A DNA stretch of 5,168 nt from Actinomycetes bacterium (lineage in GTDB: Bacteria; Actinomycetota; Humimicrobiia; Humimicrobiales; Humimicrobiaceae). Position 1 is the first letter of the stretch; each line of letters opens with the position of its first letter. Under the pieces are notes generated by a model. The model did not search any database, was not told the DNA's origin, and worked only from the letters and a program-made list of their open reading frames with translations. Position numbers and translations under genes: made by a program. The DNA lies in the NCBI GenBank assembly GCA_030609215.1, contig JAUWCR010000114.1:1-5168 (forward strand), given 5' to 3'. Below, piece by piece: positions 1 to 5,168 of the stretch.

Positions 1-2
1 CC

Positions 3-1811
3 CTATGTTTCACGTGAAACATTCTTTATATGACACAGCAAAGAAAAAACATCTGCCGGGCCGACTCCTTCAATTCTTGTTGCCTGCCCTAGCGTTGTTG
101 GCTTTTTTATTTTTAAACTTTTAGTTGCTTCATTTGATATATTATTTACTTTGCTGTAATCAATATCCTCAGGAATCTTTGCGCTTATATTACTTCTTAC
201 TTTATTTATATTACTAATTTCTCTATCTATAAAGGTCCTATACTTTATATTTATAAAAATACTCTTAATTTCCACATCATCTAAATTAAATGTATTTTTT
301 ATATTGTTAATCTCACTTAATTTTATTTTATCCTGTTTAATTTCCTCAATTAAATTTTTATCTTTTAAGCTTTTGCTCTTTTTAATCTCCTCAATTACAC
401 CTTCAATTTTTTTATACTTTTTGCAAATCTTTGATGCTTTTTCTTTAAAACCTAATTTTTTTAAAAATTTTGCCATCCTTTCGTCTGCATTATCATGCCT
501 GTGATAAAGTCTGTACTCGTTTCTTGAAGTTAGCATTCTATAAGGCTCGTGCACACCTTTTACTACAATATCATCAATTAATACACCTATATAACAATCT
601 TCCCTGTCAATAATGATATTATCAAGACTTTTTGACCTTCTTCCAGCATTAATTCCTGCAATGATTCCCTGTGATGCTGCTTCTTCGTAACCAGTAGTTC
701 CATTTACCTGTCCAGCAAAAAATATATTCTTATACAGCTTGCTTTCTAAATTATTTTTTATTTGAAAAGGCATAAGATAATCATATTCTACTCCATAACC
801 TGGTCTTGTTATTTTTGCATTTTCTAATCCTTTTATCCTTTTTATTATTCCTAACTGTATTTCTTCTGAAAAAGTTGTGTGAAGTCCATGTAAATACATT
901 TCATTAGTATCCCTGCCTTCTGGTTGAATAAAAACCAGATGCCTCTTTTTATTTTTAAATCTTTTAACTTTATCCTCTATGGAAGGGCAGTACTTTGGTC
1001 CTTCTGATCCCATTTTATGACTATAGTTTGCAGATTTTTTTATATTTTTCATTATATATTCTATACATTCTTTATCTACATAAGATATATAATTTTCTAA
1101 CTGCTTCCTCCCATCATACCTATTTTCATAAGAAAACATTTCTGGAAACTTATCATAACTTTGTATTTTTAGTATTTTTCTATTTATTGTTTTTTTATCT
1201 ACTTTTGGTGGTGTTTCTGTTTTTAGCCTACCAAATTTAAATCCCTCTTTTTTTAAATTAATAGCTAATCTATTTGAAGGTATTTCGCCCTGTCTGCCTG
1301 CATTTATTTCATAATCTCCCCAGAATATCTTGCCGTCTAAGAATGTTCCCGTAGCTATTACTAAACACTTGCACCTGTAACATTTTTCATCACTTGTTAT
1401 TACTCTATATCTATCTGCTTCTTTCTTTATATCAACCACTAAACCCTGTTTAAGATCCAATAATTTTTTTTCTTCCAACACATATTTCATTGAAAGAAAA
1501 TATCTTCTCTTATCTACAATAGCTCTCAGAGCCTGTACTGCTGGGCCTCTCGAGGTGTTTAACATCCTGCTATGTATGAAATTTTTATCAACGTTTTTTG
1601 CTATCTCTCCTCCCAAAGCATCAATTTCCCTAACCAGCTGTCCTCTCCCTGGACCACCAACTGCACTATTGCATGGCATCATTGCAATACTATCCATATT
1701 TATAGTTATTATTAATGTCTTAGCTCCATTATTTACAGATGCAATAGTTGCTTCACAACCTGCGTGTCCTGCTCCTATAACTATTACATCGTACATGCTA
1801 TTTACTTCCAT
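3..1811 (-). CDS. mnmG: tRNA uridine-5-carboxymethylaminomethyl(34) synthesis enzyme MnmG (GidA), complete
   Basis: FAD-dependent partner of MnmE. The cytosolic MnmE-MnmG complex installs the aminomethyl or carboxymethylaminomethyl group at C5 of wobble U34, using a methylene-tetrahydrofolate carbon, FAD/NADH and GTP. Visible in the 602-residue product: the dinucleotide motif VIGAGHAGCEA (Gly13, Gly15, Gly18); MPCN with Cys47; MLNTSRGPAV (83-92); GPKYCPSIEDK with Cys275, the two cysteines corresponding to the known catalytic pair; FFAGQVNGTTGYEEAASQG (364-382); EPYRMLTSRNEYRL (422-435); and a C-terminal helical domain ending in LGQATRIEGVGPADVFSLL. Family members are usually about 620-630 residues, so this one is slightly short but complete at both ends. 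Some normally invariant spots differ: KTETPP at 197-202 where KTGTPP is usual, and CNSA where CNPS/CNPA is usual. The last codons (VSRET) lie in a parS site. It is downstream of mnmE, 110 bp away, probably in the same operon. The start could also be Met6 (position 1796). Confidence 0.97.
   Translation of the reverse strand: MEVNSMYDVIVIGAGHAGCEATIASVNNGAKTLIITINMDSIAMMPCNSAVGGPGRGQLVREIDALGGEIAKNVDKNFIHSRMLNTSRGPAVQALRAIVDKRRYFLSMKYVLEEKKLLDLKQGLVVDIKKEADRYRVITSDEKCYRCKCLVIATGTFLDGKIFWGDYEINAGRQGEIPSNRLAINLKKEGFKFGRLKTETPPKVDKKTINRKILKIQSYDKFPEMFSYENRYDGRKQLENYISYVDKECIEYIMKNIKKSANYSHKMGSEGPKYCPSIEDKVKRFKNKKRHLVFIQPEGRDTNEMYLHGLHTTFSEEIQLGIIKRIKGLENAKITRPGYGVEYDYLMPFQIKNNLESKLYKNIFFAGQVNGTTGYEEAASQGIIAGINAGRRSKSLDNIIIDREDCYIGVLIDDIVVKGVHEPYRMLTSRNEYRLYHRHDNADERMAKFLKKLGFKEKASKICKKYKKIEGVIEEIKKSKSLKDKNLIEEIKQDKIKLSEINNIKNTFNLDDVEIKSIFINIKYRTFIDREISNINKVRSNISAKIPEDIDYSKVNNISNEATKSLKIKKPTTLGQATRIEGVGPADVFSLLCHIKNVSRET
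6..21. promoter_or_regulatory. parS: parS centromere site within the 3' end of mnmG
   Basis: TGTTTCACGTGAAACA is a perfect 16-bp palindrome and fits the B. subtilis-type parS consensus TGTTNCACGTGAAACA. ParB (Spo0J) loads at such sites as a CTP-dependent clamp and spreads, recruiting ParA (Soj) and SMC for origin segregation. Read on the minus strand it supplies the last base of one codon and then GTT TCA CGT GAA ACA, followed directly by the TAG stop, so it encodes the MnmG tail Val-Ser-Arg-Glu-Thr. It is not a Noc site, whose core is CCCGGG rather than CACGTG. Confidence 0.93.
1805..1809 (-). promoter_or_regulatory. candidate ribosome binding site for an internal mnmG start
   Basis: GGAAG on the minus strand lies 8 nt before an in-frame ATG at 1794-1796 (Met6), which gives a protein starting MYDVIVIGAGHAG, a more usual MnmG N-terminus. 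The upstream ATG at 1809-1811 has its best Shine-Dalgarno match, AGAGGA at 1827-1832, about 15 nt away, which is far. Met6 may therefore be the real start, and the five extra residues are uncertain. Confidence 0.45.
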
Positions 1812-1848
1812 TCTATTTCTTCACAATCCTCTGCTTTTTTATTCTGAT

Positions 1849-1864
1849 TGTTTCACGTGAAACA
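1849..1864. promoter_or_regulatory. parS: parS centromere site in the mnmE-mnmG gap
   Basis: A second perfect copy of TGTTTCACGTGAAACA, identical to the one at 6-21 and 1843 bp from it, so the pair brackets mnmG. It lies in the mnmG leader, 37 bp upstream of the first ATG, and would be transcribed if mnmE and mnmG share a message. By its match to the consensus this should be a high-affinity ParB loading site. The parA/parB genes themselves are not in the window; in related genomes they usually lie just past mnmG and rsmG, which here would be off the left edge. Confidence 0.95.
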
Positions 1865-1905
1865 ATTCGCCAATTATCCTTATTATGTTAATTTCTGGCG
1901 TAATT
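1864..1905. repeat. imperfect inverted repeat (hairpin) beside parS, between mnmE and mnmG
   Basis: Plus-strand arms AATT-CGCC-AATTA (1864-1876) pair with TAATT (1889-1893), GGCG (1897-1900) and AATT (1902-1905), giving about 13 bp with a 3-nt and a 1-nt bulge around a 12-nt loop. It shares one base with the parS site. Neither strand has a T-run after the stem, so it does not look like an intrinsic terminator. In an mnmE-mnmG transcript it could affect mRNA processing or stability, but this is inference. Confidence 0.45.
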
Positions 1906-1921
1906 AGTTTCCCTAAAAAAA

Positions 1922-3310
1922 TCATTTTCCTATACAAAATTTACTAAATATTTTATTAAGTAATTCTTCTCCTGTTTTTTCTCCTACTATTTCACCTAAT
2001 AAATCATATGCATTCTTTAAATCAGATGATGGAAATTCCTCTGACATTTTATCCTTCATTGCCTTTTTTGAATCTTCTAAAATTTTTTTTACCTCTTTTA
2101 AAATTTTTTTATGCCTTGCATTTACAATTATTTTATTCTCAATATTATAATTTATATCACCCAGCACAGTCCTTTTAATCTCCTTCTCTAATTTATTTAT
2201 ACCTGTTCCTACCAATGCTGATATTTCAATTATCTTTCTTCTTCCTAATCTTTTATTTATAATATTTCTCTCAATTTTTTGCTCCAGATCATTTTTATTA
2301 ATACATGCTATTGTTTCTTTTTCCTTTATTTTCTCCATTATTTCCTTATCCTCATTCTCAACTTTTCTATTTCCATCCAATACCAATATTACAATTTCTG
2401 CTTCACTTATATGCCCTAAACTTTTTTTAACCCCAATTTTTTCTATCATATTTTTTGCTTTTCTAATCCCTGCAGTATCCACAAGCAGTAGTGGTATCCC
2501 TTCTAGATACAACACCTCTTCTACTGCATCCCTTGTTGTCCCTGGCAGAGCGGTTACTATTGCTTTTTCTTTTTTTGATAATATATTTAAAAGACTTGAT
2601 TTTCCAACATTTGTTTTTCCAACTATTGCAATCTTTACACCATTTTTTATAATTTCCCCTTTTTCCTCATCCTTAATTAGTGTTTCTATATTCCCGCATA
2701 TACTATTAACCTTCTTTTCCAATTCGCTATATGGAGTTATTTCTAAATCTTCTTCAATAAAATCAATTGATGCTTCAAGTTCTACCATTACATCCATTAT
2801 AATCTTTCTCAATTTTTCTATTTCATTTCTTGTCTCACCCTTTATGTTTCTCGCTGCAATTTTTAAACTTTCCTCTGTCTTAGACTTTACTATTTCCATT
2901 ACCGCTTCAGCCTGTGATAGGTCTATTCTCCCATTTAAGAAAGCTCTTTTTGTAAACTCTCCTGGCTCAGCTATTCTTGCACCGTTTTCCATGCATAATT
3001 CCAGAACTTTTTCTGTTGCTATTAATCCACCATGACAGTTAATTTCAACAACATCTTCCCTCGTATAAGATTTTGGTTTTTTCATCAGCGTAACTATAAC
3101 TGCATCTACAACATTTTCTTTATTATCTATTATTGATCCGTACACCATATTATATGTTTTCATATCAGATATTTTTCTATTCTTTTCTGATTTAAAAATT
3201 CTATCTGCTATTTCTATAGATTTTTCTCCGCTTATTTTAACAATACCAATTGCTGCCTCGCCAGGCTTCGTGCTAATTGCAGCTATTGTATCGCTGCTGC
3301 TCTCAAACAT
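1922..3310 (-). CDS. mnmE: tRNA uridine-5-carboxymethylaminomethyl(34) synthesis GTPase MnmE (TrmE), complete
   Basis: K+-dependent GTPase partner of MnmG in wobble U34 modification; it binds the folate one-carbon donor and undergoes GTP-driven rearrangement. The 462-residue product has the full family layout. The N-terminal folate-binding domain (about 1-120) has DTIAAISTKPGEAAIGIVKISG, with CHGG at 92-95 and EPGEFTKRAFLNGRIDLSQAEA at 115-135. A helical domain is split around the G domain. The G domain carries P-loop GKTNVGKS (231-238), PGTTRD (256-261), DTAGIR (278-283), NKND (338-341) and SAL (364-366). The C-terminal FCIGK (458-462) holds the conserved catalytic-site cysteine (Cys459). 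Length is normal (about 450-460). The ATG start is preceded by AAAGGA at 3320-3325 with 9-nt spacing. It probably forms an operon with mnmG downstream. The gene upstream is an alcohol dehydrogenase, not jag as in most Firmicutes, so a local promoter in the 280-bp gap is likely. No defects are seen. Confidence 0.98.
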   Translation of the reverse strand: MFESSSDTIAAISTKPGEAAIGIVKISGEKSIEIADRIFKSEKNRKISDMKTYNMVYGSIIDNKENVVDAVIVTLMKKPKSYTREDVVEINCHGGLIATEKVLELCMENGARIAEPGEFTKRAFLNGRIDLSQAEAVMEIVKSKTEESLKIAARNIKGETRNEIEKLRKIIMDVMVELEASIDFIEEDLEITPYSELEKKVNSICGNIETLIKDEEKGEIIKNGVKIAIVGKTNVGKSSLLNILSKKEKAIVTALPGTTRDAVEEVLYLEGIPLLLVDTAGIRKAKNMIEKIGVKKSLGHISEAEIVILVLDGNRKVENEDKEIMEKIKEKETIACINKNDLEQKIERNIINKRLGRRKIIEISALVGTGINKLEKEIKRTVLGDINYNIENKIIVNARHKKILKEVKKILEDSKKAMKDKMSEEFPSSDLKNAYDLLGEIVGEKTGEELLNKIFSKFCIGK

Positions 3311-3385
3311 TTATTAAAATCCTTTCATATAAAATATTACAATGGTTTTCTTGCCAACAGTACTTAGTGCTCTATTCTTTATTTA

Positions 3386-3416
3386 ATTATAACATTATTT
3401 TTTTAGATTATAGCAA
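3386..3416 (-). promoter_or_regulatory. candidate mnmE promoter(s), two extended -10 elements
   Basis: The minus strand has TGTTATAAT (3386-3394) and, 21 bp further upstream, TGCTATAAT (3407-3415). Both combine a perfect TATAAT hexamer with the TGN extension that can replace a good -35. For the proximal one the nearest -35-like hexamer is TTGCTA (3411-3416) at a long 19-nt spacing. Initiation near 3379 would give a leader of about 70 nt. TATAAT occurs easily in such AT-rich DNA, but the TGN extension twice is suggestive, and a promoter is expected because mnmE follows an unrelated gene. Confidence 0.55.
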
Positions 3417-3554
3417 TAGTCCTGCTTAGATTTTTAAAAAGATTTATATTAGAAAGTAGCGCCTTATATTATTTTATATAGCTTATAATATATCAGTATA
3501 ATTTTTTTATATTTATTAATTTATCGCGTATATGGTATAAATATTTATATTTAT

Positions 3555-3570
3555 ATACTACATATAGTAT
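3555..3570. repeat. short inverted repeat after the dehydrogenase gene
   Basis: ATACTA-CATA-TAGTAT is a 6-bp perfect inverted repeat about 20 bp past the dehydrogenase stop codon. The stem is weak (one G-C pair per arm) and no U-tract follows on the minus strand, so I do not call it a terminator. Nothing better is seen in the 3311-3590 gap, so read-through into mnmE cannot be excluded. Confidence 0.3.
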
Positions 3571-3590
3571 GATTACCCTATATTTTCCGA

Positions 3591-4754
3591 TCATCTTGCA
3601 AGCTCAAATACTTTCCTTACATCTTCCTTGTATAGTTTTACAAAATTGCCTACAGGCCCCCAAGCTGTACACTTTGCAGACATTTCATCAATTCTCTCAT
3701 CACTAATTCCTAAATCTTTTAAAGATACTGGCATTCCAATTTTTCTGTAAAAATTTTTCAGTTCTTCTATTCCCCTGATAGCTGCAATCTCCTGTGATAT
3801 AGAAAAAGCATCTATGTCAAATACTCTTACCGCAAACTGTTTAAACCTTCCCACGTTTTTCTTGTATACATACTTCATCCATGCCGGGAATATAACAGAT
3901 ATTGTTGCACCATGAGCTATATCATACATAGCGCCGATTTCATGTCCCAGCTTATGAGACCCCCAGTCTTCAATTCTACCCATTCCAAGCAATCCATTAT
4001 GAGCAATTGTAGCTGCCCACATTATCTCTGCGCGCCCATTATAATCATTAGGTTTATCCAAAACCAATGGAGTATTTTCTATAACTGTCTTCAGTGTTGC
4101 CTCACACAATCTGTCTGATAAATCAACATTCTTTGTATTTGTAAAATACCTTTCCATTACATGAGACATAATATCTGAAGCACCGCATGCTGTCTGATAA
4201 GAGTTTAGACTATATGTAAGCTCAGGATTCAAAATAGAAAATTTTGGTCTTATTGCATCACTATGGTAACCCTTTTTTATCAATTTTTCCTCATTCGTAA
4301 TTACTGTTGCATCACTTGCCTCACTACCGGATGCAGGTACTGTCACGACTACTCCTACAGGTAATGCAGAACTAATTTTTACTTTCTTAACAATACAATC
4401 CCATATATCTCCTTTAATCTTTACCCCAATTGCAATAGCCTTTGCTGAATCAATCACACTACCGCCGCCAACTGCTAAAATAAAATTTATCTTCTCCTGC
4501 TTGCAGATCTTAATCCCTTTTTTCACCATACTTAGCACAGGGTTTTCTTGAACTTCAGAAAGCTCAATTATTTCAATCTCTTCTTCTTTTAAAGATTTTA
4601 CAATTCTTTTATAAAGACCATATTTTTTAATACTCCCATGCCCATAATGAAGCAATATTTTACTACTATATTTTTTAACTTCTTTCCCAACATTTCTTTC
4701 AGCACCCTTGCCAAAAATGATTTTTGTAGCACTCTGGAAAATAAAATCTTCCAA
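3591..4754 (-). CDS. iron-dependent alcohol dehydrogenase, butanol dehydrogenase (BdhA)/YqhD type
   Basis: Group III (metal-dependent) alcohol dehydrogenase, a cytosolic NAD(P)H-linked enzyme that mostly reduces aldehydes to alcohols. The 387 residues match the 387-390 typical of E. coli YqhD and clostridial BdhA/BdhB. Visible: an N-terminal Rossmann-like domain (about 1-185) with YGHGSIKK (37-44), AVGGGSVIDSAKAIA (94-108) and VTVPASGSEAS (137-147); then a helical C-terminal domain with all four metal ligands, Asp194 and His198 in GASDIMSHVMERYF, His267 in SHKLGHEIGA, and His281 in DIAHG. These positions coincide with those of YqhD. The start is TTG, directly after an in-frame TAA and behind a strong ribosome binding site; the next in-frame Met is residue 76. 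The true substrate is unknown: the divergent rhaA suggests lactaldehyde reduction to 1,2-propanediol, while the family also suggests butyraldehyde, acetaldehyde or general aldehyde detoxification. A Rex-like site upstream hints at NADH/NAD+ control. Confidence 0.93.
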   Translation of the reverse strand: MEDFIFQSATKIIFGKGAERNVGKEVKKYSSKILLHYGHGSIKKYGLYKRIVKSLKEEEIEIIELSEVQENPVLSMVKKGIKICKQEKINFILAVGGGSVIDSAKAIAIGVKIKGDIWDCIVKKVKISSALPVGVVVTVPASGSEASDATVITNEEKLIKKGYHSDAIRPKFSILNPELTYSLNSYQTACGASDIMSHVMERYFTNTKNVDLSDRLCEATLKTVIENTPLVLDKPNDYNGRAEIMWAATIAHNGLLGMGRIEDWGSHKLGHEIGAMYDIAHGATISVIFPAWMKYVYKKNVGRFKQFAVRVFDIDAFSISQEIAAIRGIEELKNFYRKIGMPVSLKDLGISDERIDEMSAKCTAWGPVGNFVKLYKEDVRKVFELAR

Positions 4755-4758
4755 TTAA

Positions 4759-4766
4759 CCCTCCTT
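4759..4766 (-). promoter_or_regulatory. ribosome binding site that fixes the TTG start of the dehydrogenase
   Basis: AAGGAGGG on the minus strand is a near-perfect anti-16S match, followed by TTAA and the TTG codon at 4752-4754. The TAA immediately before TTG closes the frame upstream, so no earlier start exists. Spacing from AGGAGG to TTG is 5 nt, on the short side but workable. Confidence 0.85.
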
Positions 4767-4808
4767 TGGATAAATATTAAACTCACCAAATAATTTATTA
4801 AAAATTTA

Positions 4809-4837
4809 ATTTTAATATAATAAAAAATTAGATACAA
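4809..4837 (-). promoter_or_regulatory. candidate promoter of the alcohol dehydrogenase
   Basis: On the minus strand, TTGTAT (4832-4837) and TAAAAT (4809-4814) are separated by 17 nt. The -10 matches 5 of 6 consensus bases and the -35 only 3 of 6. The surroundings are almost pure A/T, so other placements are possible, for example TTAACA at 4853-4858 as the -35. Confidence 0.3.
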
Positions 4838-4852
4838 ATAATTTAATTATTT
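4836..4852. repeat. AT-only perfect inverted repeat
   Basis: AAATAATT-T-AATTATTT has 8-bp perfect arms around one base. It touches the candidate dehydrogenase -35 and the Rex-like site. It could be an operator half of the same control region, but an all-A/T palindrome this size can arise by chance here. Confidence 0.3.
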
Positions 4853-4869
4853 TGTTAAATTAATAGCAA
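4852..4869. promoter_or_regulatory. Rex-like operator (redox repressor site)
   Basis: TTGTTAAATTAATAGCAA compared with the Firmicute Rex consensus TTGTTAA-N4-TTAACAA matches 7/7 in the left half and 5/7 in the right, 12 of 14 defined positions. Rex is an NADH-sensing repressor whose known clostridial targets include alcohol and butanol dehydrogenase genes. The site lies just upstream of the candidate dehydrogenase promoter, or overlaps it if TTAACA is the -35. It is also 34 bp upstream of the candidate rhaA -35. High A/T content raises the chance of a fortuitous match. Confidence 0.4.
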
Positions 4870-4902
4870 ATATTTTAATAAGCTTTTGTATTAGTTATTA
4901 AA

Positions 4903-4931
4903 TTGCCAAATCATAAGAAAACGGCTATTAA
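4903..4931 (+). promoter_or_regulatory. candidate rhaA promoter
   Basis: TTGCCA (4903-4908, 5 of 6 to TTGACA) and TATTAA (4926-4931, 4 of 6 to TATAAT) are separated by the ideal 17 nt. Initiation near 4938 would give a leader of about 97 nt containing the inverted repeat at 4949-4968. A second weak possibility is TATATA at 4967-4972, which lacks a good -35. Confidence 0.4.
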
Positions 4932-4948
4932 ATTTTAATTAGATAGTT

Positions 4949-4968
4949 TAGACTTAATAAAGAGTCTA
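4949..4968. repeat. inverted repeat in the rhaA leader, possible operator
   Basis: TAGACT-N8-AGTCTA is a perfect 6-bp inverted repeat with more G/C than its surroundings, placed just downstream of the candidate rhaA start point. That position suits a repressor or roadblock site for a rhamnose regulator. No regulator gene is visible in the window, so the binding protein is unknown. As an RNA hairpin it would be weak, with no T-run after it. Confidence 0.4.
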
Positions 4969-5021
4969 TATACAAAAACTTTCACCCTTTAATTAAAGAA
5001 ATTTAAAGCATAGATTAGCAG

Positions 5022-5027
5022 AAAGGA
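5022..5027 (+). promoter_or_regulatory. ribosome binding site deciding the GTG start of rhaA
   Basis: AAAGGA precedes the GTG at 5035-5037 with 7-nt spacing. No in-frame ATG lies nearby, and the N-terminus read from GTG aligns with the start of known RhaA proteins, so the GTG is well supported. Confidence 0.8.
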
Positions 5028-5034
5028 TACAGTT

Positions 5035-5168
5035 GTGAACGATGATATTATCAAATCTTATGAACTAGCAAAAAACTCTTATAAAGAATTTGGCATTAAC
5101 ACCGAGACTGCATTAGCTAAATTGAAAGACATTCCAATTTCAGTTCATTGCTGGCAGGGAGATGACTG
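5035..5168 (+). CDS. rhaA: L-rhamnose isomerase RhaA, N-terminal part (cut by window edge)
   Basis: Cytosolic metal-dependent isomerase converting L-rhamnose to L-rhamnulose, the first step of the RhaA-RhaB-RhaD route to dihydroxyacetone phosphate and L-lactaldehyde. Only 44 codons and 2 bases of a normally about 420-residue protein are present. The visible part reads IKSYELAKNSYKEFGINTET and then the family signature ISVHCWQGDD at residues 35-44, corresponding to MHCWQGDDV near residue 35 of E. coli RhaA. The start is GTG. It is divergent from the iron alcohol dehydrogenase across a shared 280-bp control region. Further rhamnose genes probably follow off the right edge. No defect is seen in the visible part. 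Confidence 0.93.
   Translation, partial: MNDDIIKSYELAKNSYKEFGINTETALAKLKDIPISVHCWQGDD

Noticed and set aside
304..504. Plus-strand open frame of 66 codons opposite mnmG, and similar ones at 995-1240 and 1555-1860
   Set aside because: They are antisense to a fully conserved gene, and their products are the hydrophobic Leu/Ile/Phe-rich runs expected from the complement of AT-rich Lys/Asn/Glu codons. None has a recognisable domain.
1849..1864. Noc binding site instead of parS
   Set aside because: Noc sites have the core ATTTCCCGGGAAAT; both palindromes here have the CACGTG core of parS.
2844..3035. Plus-strand open frame inside mnmE
   Set aside because: It is antisense to the conserved MnmE N-terminal domain, and its product resembles nothing known.
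3311..3590. Intrinsic terminator, riboswitch or small RNA in the dehydrogenase-mnmE gap
   Set aside because: There is no GC-rich stem followed by a T-run and no conserved riboswitch core; only AT-rich weak repeats and promoter-like hexamers.
3912..4118. Plus-strand open frame inside the dehydrogenase
   Set aside because: It is antisense to the metal-binding region of a conserved enzyme; no family resemblance.
3591..4754. Naming the dehydrogenase fucO, bdhA or yqhD
   Set aside because: The sequence places it in the BdhA/YqhD branch, but substrate and orthology cannot be settled from the window, so no symbol was assigned.
4598..4837. Minus-strand open frame overlapping the start of the dehydrogenase in another frame
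   Set aside because: It is out of frame with the well-supported dehydrogenase start, lies largely in promoter DNA, and its product resembles no known family.
4912..4930. Possible catabolite-repression (cre) site around AGAAAACGGCTATT
   Set aside because: Only the AA-N-CG core fits; the flanking TG and CA of the cre consensus are absent.

Overview
The window is a stretch of low-GC bacterial chromosome (about 30% GC by eye, lower between genes) that looks like a clostridial Firmicute. The signs are the AT-rich codon use, the strong purine-rich ribosome binding sites, the TTG and GTG start codons, B. subtilis-type parS sites next to mnmE/mnmG, and a BdhA/YqhD-type alcohol dehydrogenase. The exact genus cannot be read from the sequence.

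Layout, left to right: (1) 3-1811, minus strand: mnmG (gidA), complete. Its last codons are formed by a perfect 16-bp parS site at 6-21. (2) 1812-1921: a 110-bp mnmE-mnmG gap with a second, identical parS site (1849-1864), which abuts an imperfect hairpin (1864-1905). (3) 1922-3310, minus strand: mnmE (trmE), complete. (4) 3311-3590: a very AT-rich gap with two overlapping extended -10 promoter candidates for mnmE and no convincing terminator. (5) 3591-4754, minus strand: an iron-dependent alcohol dehydrogenase of the butanol dehydrogenase/YqhD type, starting at TTG. (6) 4755-5034: a divergent control region with candidate promoters on both strands, a Rex-like operator and a small inverted repeat. 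(7) 5035-5168, plus strand: the first 44 codons of L-rhamnose isomerase (rhaA), cut by the window edge.

Two functional units meet here. MnmE and MnmG form the complex that builds the (carboxymethyl)aminomethyl group on wobble uridine 34 of certain tRNAs, and together with the parS pair they mark an origin-proximal chromosome segment. The other unit is metabolic: rhamnose breakdown starts with RhaA and yields lactaldehyde, which needs a reductase, so the divergent alcohol dehydrogenase may fill that role. The gene just upstream of mnmE is not jag/yidC, as is usual in Firmicutes, so the synteny is broken at that point.

I see no mobile element, CRISPR array, RNA gene or clearly undescribed multi-gene system. 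The most notable points are the parS pair flanking mnmG, with one copy built into its reading frame, and the Rex-like site in front of the dehydrogenase.
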